From positions 1,054,001 through 1,118,000 of the forward strand of contig CAXXPK010000003.1 of the NCBI GenBank assembly GCA_963678075.2: DNA of 64,000 nucleotides. The letters run 5' to 3'. The translations under genes and the position numbers were made by a program. Positions within the stretch are counted from its first letter, which is position 1, and each line of letters starts with the position of its first letter. This stretch comes from Oleispirillum sp963678075. GTDB taxonomy: Bacteria > Pseudomonadota > Alphaproteobacteria > Rhodospirillales > Rhodospirillaceae. Of the stretch, positions 36,590-44,692 are shown in pieces. The notes under the pieces are model-generated. The model had not been told where the DNA came from, made no database searches, and worked only from the letters and a program-made list of their open reading frames with translations.

Positions 36590-37111
36590 ATGACATTGCC
36601 TCAGGCGCTAGCCCAATACGGTTATCTCGCAATTTTTATCAGCAGCGTGTTGGAGGGCGAAAGCGTCCTGATCCTGGCCGGATTTCTGGTGCATCCGGGA
36701 TACCTGTCTCTCCCCCCGGTGATTCTGACCGCCTTCGTGGGCGGCTCTCTGGGCGATCAGACCTGCTTCCTCGTGGGACGACGCTATGGCCCGCTTTTGT
36801 TGCTGCGTTGGCCCCGCCTCGCCGCACATAAACACCGGATCGACCGCCTGATTTACCTGCATCAGATTCCCCTGATCGTCGGCGTGCGTTTTTTGTACGG
36901 CGCACGAATCGCCGGTCCGATCCTGATCGGCATGAGTGGTATCCCAATCTTGCGCTTTTCCGCCTTTAACATGCTGGGCGCGGCGATCTGGGCGATCTTG
37001 ATCGCCGGTGCCGGATATTTCTTCGGCCAAACCCTGGAATGGGTCTTCGCCGACCTGAAGCACTATGAAGGGGGCCTTCTATTGACCCTCGTTGACGGTC
37101 GTTGGCGATAG
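36590..37111 (+). CDS. DedA/SNARE-associated (VTT) family membrane protein
   Basis: A 173-residue inner-membrane protein. It has four or five hydrophobic segments and the family features: an N-terminal SSVLEGESVLILAGFL re-entrant region and GGSLGDQTCFLVGRR. The third feature is VGVRFLYGARIAGPILIGMSG, with its basic/aromatic box. DedA proteins act in lipid (undecaprenyl-phosphate or phospholipid) translocation and membrane homeostasis. It is slightly short for the family (about 200), mostly at the C-terminus. mazG follows after 44 bases. Confidence 0.88.
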   Translation: MTLPQALAQYGYLAIFISSVLEGESVLILAGFLVHPGYLSLPPVILTAFVGGSLGDQTCFLVGRRYGPLLLLRWPRLAAHKHRIDRLIYLHQIPLIVGVRFLYGARIAGPILIGMSGIPILRFSAFNMLGAAIWAILIAGAGYFFGQTLEWVFADLKHYEGGLLLTLVDGRWR

Positions 37112-37155
37112 CCTGACCGCGCTCGTTCTCGCTTTCCATTCTCAGGATTTCCGTC

Positions 37156-37968
37156 ATGTCTTCGATTTCACAGGCTTCCTTGCACCACTTGGCCGACATC
37201 ATGGCGCTTTTGCGCGATCCGGCGCGCGGCTGTCCATGGGACGTGGAACAAACATTCGCGACCATCGCTCCCCATACCATCGAGGAAGCCTACGAGGTTC
37301 TGGACGCGATCGCTGCCAATGACCATTCATCCCTGAAGGACGAGTTGGGCGATCTGTTGCTGCAAGTGGTCTTTCACGCGCGCATTGCCGAGGAATCCGG
37401 CCTCTTCACCTTGAATGACGTGATTGCCGCGATCTGCGACAAACTGGTGCGCCGCCACCCCCACGTGTTCGGTGAGTTGGTCATCCGCGACTCCCACAAG
37501 CAATTGGTCAATTGGGAAAACGTCAAGGAAAGCGAACGCACGGAGGCCGCGGCCCCCTCAACCCTGGATGGTGTGGCCAAGGCCCTGCCCGCGCTGCTGC
37601 GCGCCGCCAAGCTGCAAAAACGCGCCGCCCGCGTCGGTTTCGACTGGGACGATCCGCGTGACGTGCTGGCGAAAATCCGCGAGAAAATCGACGAGGTGGA
37701 AGTCGAAATGCGTGCCGGCGCGCCGCAAGACCGCATGGAGGACGAAATTGGCGACGTTCTGTTCGCCGTCGCCAATCTGGCCCGCAAGACCGATATCGAT
37801 CCCGAAAGCGCCCTGCGCCGCACCAATGAAAAATTTGAACGGCGCTTCCGCTTCATCGAGCAATCCATTGATGAACAAGGAAAATCATTAAGGGAAACAC
37901 CCCTAGACGAAATGGAGGAACTGTGGCAAAAGGCGAAGAGACTGGAAATTGCCGAGGTCGCGCCATGA
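37156..37968 (+). CDS. mazG: Nucleoside triphosphate pyrophosphohydrolase MazG
   Basis: This housecleaning enzyme hydrolyses NTPs to NMP and pyrophosphate. It contains two MazG domains. The first carries RDPARGCPWDVEQTF and the metal motif EEAYEVLDAI followed by KDELGDLLLQVVFHARI. The second carries EDEIGDVLFAVANLARK, with the acidic EExxE/ExxD ligands visible in both. Length 270 is standard. Its stop overlaps the lipoprotein start by 4 bases. Confidence 0.95.
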   Translation: MSSISQASLHHLADIMALLRDPARGCPWDVEQTFATIAPHTIEEAYEVLDAIAANDHSSLKDELGDLLLQVVFHARIAEESGLFTLNDVIAAICDKLVRRHPHVFGELVIRDSHKQLVNWENVKESERTEAAAPSTLDGVAKALPALLRAAKLQKRAARVGFDWDDPRDVLAKIREKIDEVEVEMRAGAPQDRMEDEIGDVLFAVANLARKTDIDPESALRRTNEKFERRFRFIEQSIDEQGKSLRETPLDEMEELWQKAKRLEIAEVAP

Positions 37969-38591
37969 ACCGTTGCCGCCGATGGTTTCGTCCCCTCTCC
38001 CTCCTCCTCCTTTCCGCCATTCTGCCGGTTTTGTCGTCGTGCTATGTCCCCGACCAATTCCGTGCCGAGATTTGCTTGGCGCGCAATGGCGACTTTTCAA
38101 TGAGTTATGAAGGTGTTCTGACCTGGGCCCAGCTTTACATGGACATTCGCAGCGGCAAGATTAAAGGCCCGGAGATTCAAGAAAAGATCGAGGCAGTGCG
38201 TCGCGACCTCAAGCGTGATACCCAATTCACCGACGTACGCTCCATGGGCGCTGGCCAGTTCGCGGTAAAGTACAAACGGACCGGAAACCTGGCGGCCAAC
38301 CCCGGCCTGATTACCTTCATCCGCCGCAACGCCCGCATCATCGATATCGACAGCCGTGTCAATGGTCGCGTCAATATCGTCGTGCAGGTTCCCAACCCCG
38401 ACAAACTGCAGCCCCTGGCCGAGGCCGGGCTTCTGGCGCGGGGATCGTTGCAGGTCCTATCCGACATGCGCGTGGTCGGAGGACACAACGCGACCGCGTC
38501 CTACAAAGACAAGAACACGGGATGGACGGTCTATGACTGGATCATCGACGGGACCAGGGTTTTCTATCCGCAGATCACGTTCCAACGCTAA
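37965..38591 (+). CDS. Lipoprotein of unknown function
   Basis: A 208-residue predicted lipoprotein: a basic N-terminus, a hydrophobic stretch and a lipobox LSSC near residue 26. The mature part has alternating short strands and one charged helix (IEAVRRDLKRD). It ends with a Trp/Tyr-containing strand region (GWTVYDWIIDGTRVFYPQ). I recognise no named domain. The start at ATG 37965 overlaps the mazG stop, so expression is probably coupled; a start at 37923 would hide the signal peptide behind 14 polar residues. It converges on the phosphatase gene 18 bases downstream. Confidence 0.75.
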   Translation: MNRCRRWFRPLSLLLLSAILPVLSSCYVPDQFRAEICLARNGDFSMSYEGVLTWAQLYMDIRSGKIKGPEIQEKIEAVRRDLKRDTQFTDVRSMGAGQFAVKYKRTGNLAANPGLITFIRRNARIIDIDSRVNGRVNIVVQVPNPDKLQPLAEAGLLARGSLQVLSDMRVVGGHNATASYKDKNTGWTVYDWIIDGTRVFYPQITFQR

Positions 38592-38608
38592 CGCCAAGCG
38601 ACAAGGCG

Positions 38609-39412
38609 TCAGATTTCCAGAACCTGCCGCAACTCCAGCCAGGTGTCGGCATCCGGCGCGATCAGCAGACCATCGGCGCCATGAAACAGCGGCGCGTAGG
38701 ATTTGTCCGACAACAGGCGGACGTATCCTCCCGCCTCTTCCACCATTAGAACGCCCGCCGCATGGTCCCAGGGATTGAGCAGTCGGAACAGACGAAAATC
38801 CAAGCGCCCGTCGCAAAGCGCCATGTAGTCGTGCGCGGCGCTTCCCCGTTGGCTGAGCTCCCCTAAATGCTGCCGGTGGCGTTCGATCATGCGCCGCCCC
38901 AAACATCCCGACATTGCCGTCAATTCGCGGCCTTGTCGGCCGTCCAGGCACAAACGCCGCCCCTCGCACCAGACCCCTGCCCCCGCCTCGGTCTTGTAGA
39001 GCCGCCGTGACAACGGATCGTAAATCCATCCGCGAATGGTGCGCCTTCGTTCGACCAGGGCAATGATGATTGCAAAGCCGGGAAGGCCGTGTACGAAGTT
39101 CGCGGTGCCGTCCACCGGATCGATCACCCAGACCGGCTTATCGCTATCCAGACAGGCCTTGCGCGCCGGATCCCGGAAAACCGATTCCTCGCCCACCGCC
39201 AAAGATCCAGGCAACAGGGCGGTGAGATGACGGGAAAGAAATTCCTCCGTCTCCAGATCGGCGATGGTGACCAGATCGTCGGCATGGCTTTTGGTCGCGA
39301 TGGCGGCGGCGTCGAGGCAGCGGAATCTCGGGCAGATCAACGTATCCGCCGCTTCGCGGAGGATATCGCCAACGCCGTCGAAGTCCGAATCACCCTTCAT
39401 CCTTGCCATCAT
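38609..39412 (-). CDS. Inositol monophosphatase family phosphatase
   Basis: This Li-sensitive-type phosphatase has 267 residues. Metal motifs are intact: AVGEESVF (GEES box), WVIDPVDGTANFVHG (DPxDGT) and NPWDHAAGVLMVEEAGG (the C-terminal WDxxAG). The family includes SuhB, CysQ and histidinol-phosphatase HisN; the motifs alone do not separate them. Three in-frame ATGs (39412, 39409, 39400) lie near GGGAGG, so the exact start is open. It overlaps the 3' end of hflX by 23 bases and is the last gene of the long ntr-hfq directon. Confidence 0.88.
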   Translation of the reverse strand: MMARMKGDSDFDGVGDILREAADTLICPRFRCLDAAAIATKSHADDLVTIADLETEEFLSRHLTALLPGSLAVGEESVFRDPARKACLDSDKPVWVIDPVDGTANFVHGLPGFAIIIALVERRRTIRGWIYDPLSRRLYKTEAGAGVWCEGRRLCLDGRQGRELTAMSGCLGRRMIERHRQHLGELSQRGSAAHDYMALCDGRLDFRLFRLLNPWDHAAGVLMVEEAGGYVRLLSDKSYAPLFHGADGLLIAPDADTWLELRQVLEI

Positions 39413-40739
39413 CCTCCCTGTTCAGGACGTCCCAACGCGCCAGATCGTCCGGTGACAGACGCACCGTCAGACGAACCCCGTCATCCGTATCCTCGCGCTC
39501 ATCGACGGTACCGCGCTCGTAGAGCCACGACAGCAGACGTCCGGCATCGTGGCCCAGCATGACCGTGATCGCACGGTGACGCTCGCTCAAAGCCGCCTCG
39601 ATACGGTGCAGCAAATCGTCGATGCCATCGCCTCGTATCGCGGAAACCGCGACCAGGCGATCGGTGCGGGCGGCCCTCTCCTGCCAATAGAATCGGGATT
39701 CTGCATCCAGGCGATCGATTTTGTTGGCAACCTCGATGCCGTCGCGGGCCAGTTCCTCGCCCAGGCCAAGGTCGCCCAAGACCTTCACCACATCGGAACG
39801 TTGCGCTTCCGAATCCGGTTGGGAAACGTCGCGCACATGAACCACCAGATCGGCTTCCAGAACCTCTTCTAGAGTGGCCCTAAACGCCGCGATCAGTTCC
39901 GTCGGCAAATCGGAAATGAAGCCCACGGTATCCGACAGAATGATATCGCAGCCGGACGACAGATGCACCCGCCGCATCGTTGGGTCCAGGGTGGCGAACA
40001 ACATATCCTCGGCGAAGACATCGGCACGGGTTAACCGGTTGAATAGCGTCGATTTTCCAGCGTTGGTGTAAGCAACCAGCGCAACCACCGGAAAAGGAAC
40101 GCGTTTTCTTGCCGCGCGATGGAGGTGGCGTGTGCGTTTAACCTCTTCCAGCTCGGCCTTCAGGCGAGCGATGCGTTCGCTGATCAGACGGAGATCAAGT
40201 TCGATCTGGGTTTCGCCCGGTCCACCGACGAACCCCAACCCGCCCCTCTGCCGTTCCAGGTGGGTCCAGCTGCGAACCAACCGGCTGCGCTGATAGGACA
40301 GGTGGGCCAGTTCGACCTGCAAGGAGCCTTCACGGGTCCGTGCCCGTTCACCGAAGATTTCCAGGATCAACGCCGTACGATCGATCACCTTGCAATCGAG
40401 TGCCTTTTCCAGATTGCGCTGCTGGATCGGCGACAGGTGAGTATCGAACACCGTCAGGGTCACGGCGTTCTCGGCAATCATTGCCTTAAGGGTCTCGATC
40501 GCGCCGACGCCGATCAGGGTTGCCGGACGCACGCGCGTCACCGGCACCACCTCGGCACCGACCACGGTGACGGAAATCGCCTGCGTCAACCCCACCGCTT
40601 CGTCCAGGCGCGCGGCTGGAGATCGCAGAGCCGCCGATGCGACGGACTCCCGCGATCTGCCGCGCGATGACTTGAAGTGCGGGGTGACGACGATGGTTCG
40701 TGCCGACGTATCGGCCTCTGGGGATTGGGTCATGGTCAC
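39390..40739 (-). CDS. hflX: Ribosome-dissociating GTPase HflX
   Basis: HflX splits stalled 70S ribosomes. The 449-residue protein has the HflX N-terminal domain and the GGLGFVGGPGETQIELDLR motif before a coiled segment. The GTPase domain has DTVGF (G3) and NKID (G4). The P-loop at 223-230 reads AYTNAGKS: the first glycine of the GxxxxGKS consensus is alanine (codon GCT at 40071-40073), which is unusual. All other motifs look normal, so the gene is probably functional. hfq-hflX is a conserved pair; here hfq lies 26 bases upstream. Confidence 0.94.
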   Translation of the reverse strand: MTMTQSPEADTSARTIVVTPHFKSSRGRSRESVASAALRSPAARLDEAVGLTQAISVTVVGAEVVPVTRVRPATLIGVGAIETLKAMIAENAVTLTVFDTHLSPIQQRNLEKALDCKVIDRTALILEIFGERARTREGSLQVELAHLSYQRSRLVRSWTHLERQRGGLGFVGGPGETQIELDLRLISERIARLKAELEEVKRTRHLHRAARKRVPFPVVALVAYTNAGKSTLFNRLTRADVFAEDMLFATLDPTMRRVHLSSGCDIILSDTVGFISDLPTELIAAFRATLEEVLEADLVVHVRDVSQPDSEAQRSDVVKVLGDLGLGEELARDGIEVANKIDRLDAESRFYWQERAARTDRLVAVSAIRGDGIDDLLHRIEAALSERHRAITVMLGHDAGRLLSWLYERGTVDEREDTDDGVRLTVRLSPDDLARWDVLNREDDGKDEG

Positions 40740-40765
40740 CTGAAAAAGACGCCCGCAGCTTGCGC

Positions 40766-41017
40766 TTAGAGTTCCTCTTCGTCCTTCCCGGGTTCAAACA
40801 GTTGAATCGACTGAGAAGGCATCACCGTCGAAATCGCATGCTTGTAGACCAGCTGTGTGTGTCCGTCACGCCGCAGCAGCATGGAAAAATTGTCGAACCA
40901 GGTCACGATCCCCTGAAGCTTGACGCCATTCACCAAAAACACCGTTACCGGCGCCTTATTCTTGCGAATGTGGTTGAGGAAAACATCCTGGACATTTTGG
41001 CTTCGTTCGGAAGACAT
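40766..41017 (-). CDS. hfq: RNA chaperone Hfq
   Basis: This 83-residue Sm-like protein mediates small-RNA/mRNA pairing. Sm1 (VTVFLVNGVKLQGIVTWFDNFSMLL) and Sm2 (LVYKHAISTVMPSQ) are intact, with the QNVQDVFLNHIR N-terminal helix. The acidic C-terminal tail is short, as in alphaproteobacteria. It lies directly upstream of hflX, the standard neighbour. Confidence 0.97.
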   Translation of the reverse strand: MSSERSQNVQDVFLNHIRKNKAPVTVFLVNGVKLQGIVTWFDNFSMLLRRDGHTQLVYKHAISTVMPSQSIQLFEPGKDEEEL

Positions 41018-41081
41018 TCTTTTTGGTCCCCTTGTTGTTCTTATCCGGAAACCGGAGGCCGATCCGATTCCGCTATTGGAC

Positions 41082-41789
41082 TTAAGTGCTGTTCACCGTT
41101 CTGTCTATCCGTCCCGCCAAAATCGGTAGCGCGCGACAATCGTCAATCGTCATATGGGGCGCGCGATCCTGGGGAAACGCATGGCTTTCCTCCCCCCGCA
41201 CGAATACCGACGCACAACCGGCGGCATGGGCGGTTTCGACATCCACCGGACTGTCCCCAACAAACCAGATATCCGGGCCTGGGGCAAGATCAACCCGCCC
41301 CAGAAAAGCCAAAACCGCATCCGGCGCCGGCTTGTCATGCGACAAATCTCCCGCCCCGAAGACCGAACGGAAATGATCGCCCCACCCCAGGTGTTCAATT
41401 TCCTTGCGCAAATACCCGCCGGTCTTGTTGCTGACCACCGCCATCGGCAGACCCTGGCCGTGAAACGCATCAAGAACCTCCGCCACGCCGGGCAACGGGG
41501 TCAGCATTGCCAAGTGGGACCGTTCCAGTTCGGCATAGAAAATTTCTCGCGCTTTTTGCCAGCGGTCACCGAACAACTCGGGGAAGCTGTCACGCAGCGA
41601 ACGCGCGATGCGGCGGCGGGCTTCTTCCACCGACCAGGGGACATGCCCCATGGCCAACAGAGTCACGTTCATGGTGTGGATGATGTTCGGCCAGGTATCG
41701 ACCAGGGTATTATCCCAGTCGAAAACGATGGCCCTGGGCGAAAGCAACGGCGTTTCCGGCCCCTGCCCACCCACGCCCGCGATCGTCAT
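41082..41789 (-). CDS. HAD-superfamily phosphatase, Gph-like
   Basis: A 235-residue HAD hydrolase. Motif I is FDWDNTLVDT, motif II lies in AVVSNKTGG, motif III is a lysine in SHDKPAPDAVLAF, and motif IV is WFVGDSPVDVETAHAAG. It resembles phosphoglycolate phosphatase and other beta-phosphoglucomutase-type members; substrate is undetermined. I prefer ATG 41789; a GTG at 41858 gives 23 further residues without support. It is inserted between trkA and hfq, which are often adjacent in related genomes. Confidence 0.88.
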   Translation of the reverse strand: MTIAGVGGQGPETPLLSPRAIVFDWDNTLVDTWPNIIHTMNVTLLAMGHVPWSVEEARRRIARSLRDSFPELFGDRWQKAREIFYAELERSHLAMLTPLPGVAEVLDAFHGQGLPMAVVSNKTGGYLRKEIEHLGWGDHFRSVFGAGDLSHDKPAPDAVLAFLGRVDLAPGPDIWFVGDSPVDVETAHAAGCASVFVRGEESHAFPQDRAPHMTIDDCRALPILAGRIDRTVNST

Positions 41790-41869
41790 GGTCCGTACTT
41801 TTCCCGGATGTTGGTCGGAATCTTGGGCGACATGAACCCTCCGCCGTGAAAGTGACACAGGATTTTCCG

Positions 41870-43246
41870 TTAAATATAAGTCAGACGGACGGCGAACAGC
41901 TTTTCCACCTTTCGGATCGAGTTCGCATCAGCGAACAGCACGACGCGATCTCCGGCCTGCACCGTGGTGTTGCCGCGCGGGATGATCACCCGGCCCTCGC
42001 GGACGATCGCCCCCAGCAACACGCCATGCGGCAAGCTGGCGCTGCGGATCGATTTTCCGACAAGCTCCGAGGTTTCCAACGCATCGGCCTCGATCAATTC
42101 GCCAAAGCCCTCATGCAGGGCATGCACCGAGTGGATACGGCCGCGCCGGACGTGCTGCAAAATTGTCGAAACCGTGATGTCGCGGGGATTGATCGAGGTG
42201 TCGATCCCTAAATGACTGACCAAACGTCCGTAGTCCGGTTTGTTGGTCAGGGTAATCGCCCTTCGCACACCGTGCCGCTTGGCCAATAGCGAGGCAAGGA
42301 TATTGGTCTCGTCGCTGTCGGTGATGGCCACCACGGTATCGGTGGTCTTGATCCCCGCCTCATCCAGGATATCGGCGTCCAGGGCATCGCCATGGATCAC
42401 CACGGTACTGGACAGCGTCTTCGCAGCGTATTCGGCCCGCTCCTCGTCCTGTTCGATCAGCTTGCAGTTAAAGCTGAGCGAATGTTTTTCAAGGCTCTGC
42501 GCCAGGGCAAGGCCAATATTCCCGCCGCCGAAAATAACAACGCGGCAGGACAACTGATCTTCGTGTCCGAATACCGCCAGCGCACGCTGCGTCTTCGCGG
42601 TCTCGGTGATGAAATAGACATCGTCGCCCGGTTGCATGATGTCGTCGCCGGTCGGCACCCAGGCTTTGTCATCGCGGATGATTCCCAGAATGACGATGGT
42701 CAATTCGGGGAACAACTGCGACAGTTGCCGCAATGGCGTGTTGAGGATTGGGCAATTTTGCGAGGCGCGGGCGCCGATCAACCTCACCTTGTCGTCACAC
42801 AGGGGAATGACGTCCAAAGCCCCCGGCACTTCCAACAACCGTGTCACCGACTGCGCGACCTCGTACTCCGGCAAAATGATGACGTCGATCGGCACGTTTT
42901 CGCGACTGTAGAGGTCGGCCCAGATTGGCGCCAAATAGCTTTGCGAGCGCACCCGCGCGATCTTGGTCGGGACCTTGAACAGCGAATGCGCCACCTGGCA
43001 GGCGACCATGTTGACTTCATCTGTGGGGGTTACCGCGATCATCATGTCGGCGGTATTCGCACCGGCCTGTTCCAAGGTCTGCGGATGCGCGGCATGGCCA
43101 ACCACCGCTTGAACGTCCAACTGGTCCTGAATCTTGCGGATGAGGTCGGGGCGCTGATCGATCACCGTGATGTCGGCATCTTCGGCGGCCAGATACCGCG
43201 CAATGTTGAAGCCAACCTGTCTGGCGCCGCAAATCAGAACGCGCAT
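41870..43246 (-). CDS. trkA: Trk potassium transport system NAD-binding protein
   Basis: TrkA gates the TrkH/TrkG potassium channel. The 458-residue protein has two Rossmann RCK domains (VLICGARQVGFNIARYLA at the start, and VVIFGGGNIGLALAQSLE at about 234). Each is followed by a TrkA-C domain (PGDDVYFITE and AGDRVVLFADANSI). ATG 43246, with AAAGGATA upstream, begins MRVLICGARQVG. The gene directly follows ntrX, a conserved alphaproteobacterial placement. No trkH is in the window. Confidence 0.95.
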   Translation of the reverse strand: MRVLICGARQVGFNIARYLAAEDADITVIDQRPDLIRKIQDQLDVQAVVGHAAHPQTLEQAGANTADMMIAVTPTDEVNMVACQVAHSLFKVPTKIARVRSQSYLAPIWADLYSRENVPIDVIILPEYEVAQSVTRLLEVPGALDVIPLCDDKVRLIGARASQNCPILNTPLRQLSQLFPELTIVILGIIRDDKAWVPTGDDIMQPGDDVYFITETAKTQRALAVFGHEDQLSCRVVIFGGGNIGLALAQSLEKHSLSFNCKLIEQDEERAEYAAKTLSSTVVIHGDALDADILDEAGIKTTDTVVAITDSDETNILASLLAKRHGVRRAITLTNKPDYGRLVSHLGIDTSINPRDITVSTILQHVRRGRIHSVHALHEGFGELIEADALETSELVGKSIRSASLPHGVLLGAIVREGRVIIPRGNTTVQAGDRVVLFADANSIRKVEKLFAVRLTYI

Positions 43247-43265
43247 GACGGAATATCCTTTTGTT

Positions 43266-44660
43266 TTAACGACAATGGTCGTCGGCAAAGATGCCGAGCG
43301 ACTTCAACTTACGGTGCAGCGCGGAGCGCTCCATGCCGACGAAGCCCGCAGTTTTCGAGATGTTTCCGCCAAAGCGGGACAACTGGCTGCTCAAGTAGTC
43401 ACGCTCGAACAGTTCGCGCGCCTCGCGCAGGGGAAGCCCCATGATTTCGGTGGAATATTGGCTGTGCAGGGAAACCGGCGCGGTCGCGCCGATTTCCGGC
43501 GGCAACATATCGGCGGTGATCAAGACCTTGGGGTCTGGAGGCGCCATGATCGTTGCCCAGTCCATGGCATTGCGCAATTGCCGTACATTGCCCGGCCAAT
43601 CATGGGCACGCAGCGCGGCCAGCGCATCCTCGCCCAGCGCACGCGGAGTGGTTCCGCTGGCGGCTGCGGCATTGCGCAGAAAAACCGTGGCCAAGTCGGC
43701 AATGTCCTCGCGCCGGTCGCGCAGCGCCAACACCGTCAACGGAACCACGGCCAGGCGATAATACAAATCCTCGCGGAAGTGACCATCGGCGATCGCCCGC
43801 GTCAAATCCTTGTTGGTGGTAGAAATGACCCGTACATCGACCTTAACCCGACCGTGTCCCCCCAGCCGTTCGAAAGTCTGATCCTGCAACACGCGCACGA
43901 TTTTTCCCTGGGTCTCGATCGGCATGTCGGCGACCTCGTCCAGCAGCAGGGTGCCACCGTGGGCGCGCTCGAAAACCCCGGGATGGCCAGGGGCATCGGG
44001 GCCGGCGAAGCCCGGCTCCATCCCGAAAAGCTCCCGCTCCATGCAGTCGGGGTGCATCGCCGCGCAATTGACGACCACAAAGGGGCCATCGGCGCGTTTC
44101 GATTGCAGGTGAATATTGCGAGCCGCGACCTCTTTCCCCGATCCCGCCGGACCCGTGATCAGTATCCGCGATCCGGTCGGTCCCACCCGTTCGATGATCT
44201 GACGAATCTGCTGCGCCGCCGCCGAGGTTCCGATCAGATCGGTGTCGGTTCCAGCCAGAGCCCGTAAGCTGCGGTTTTCCAGCCGCAACGAAGTGGCCTC
44301 CAGGGCACGTTCCACCACCAGCAACAGGCGTTGCATCTTGAAGGGTTTCTCGATGAAGTCATAGGCCCCTTCCTTCAAGGCCGCGACTGCGGTTTCGATG
44401 GTGCCGTGGCCGGAAATCATCACCACCGGAAGATCGGAATCGCGGCGGCGGATTTCCCGCAACACGCCCAAGCCGTCCATCCGGCTGCCTTCCAGCCAGA
44501 CGTCCAGAATCACCAGATGCGGACGGCGTTCCTTTATCGCGGCCAGGGCGGAGTCGGCATCGAAGGCTTCGCGTGGGGTATAGCCTTCGTCTTCCAGAAT
44601 GCCGGAAACCAGCATCCGGATATCGGCTTCGTCATCGACTATCAGGATATCCATGGACAT
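43266..44660 (-). CDS. ntrX: Response regulator NtrX
   Basis: This NtrC-family regulator is the partner of NtrY. A receiver domain (phospho-Asp in LVILDVWLEG) is followed by an AAA+ domain with Walker A GPAGSGKEVAA and LLLDEVADMP. A C-terminal Fis-type helix-turn-helix (NISKTAGFVGMERSALHRKL) completes it. The sigma-54-contacting GAFTGA loop is missing; the position reads GFAGPDAPGHP, so activation through sigma-54 is unlikely. That loss is known for other alphaproteobacterial NtrX. ATGs at 44678 and 44654 are alternative starts. Confidence 0.94.
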   Translation of the reverse strand: MSMDILIVDDEADIRMLVSGILEDEGYTPREAFDADSALAAIKERRPHLVILDVWLEGSRMDGLGVLREIRRRDSDLPVVMISGHGTIETAVAALKEGAYDFIEKPFKMQRLLLVVERALEATSLRLENRSLRALAGTDTDLIGTSAAAQQIRQIIERVGPTGSRILITGPAGSGKEVAARNIHLQSKRADGPFVVVNCAAMHPDCMERELFGMEPGFAGPDAPGHPGVFERAHGGTLLLDEVADMPIETQGKIVRVLQDQTFERLGGHGRVKVDVRVISTTNKDLTRAIADGHFREDLYYRLAVVPLTVLALRDRREDIADLATVFLRNAAAASGTTPRALGEDALAALRAHDWPGNVRQLRNAMDWATIMAPPDPKVLITADMLPPEIGATAPVSLHSQYSTEIMGLPLREARELFERDYLSSQLSRFGGNISKTAGFVGMERSALHRKLKSLGIFADDHCR

Positions 44661-44692
44661 CGGAAACTCTTCATGCACGCGCGGGATCGAGT

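Noticed and set aside
36393..36593. 66-codon frame upstream of the DedA gene
   Set aside because: Arg/Pro/Ser/Thr-rich composition, no ribosome binding site, and overlap with the DedA start. It looks like a chance frame.
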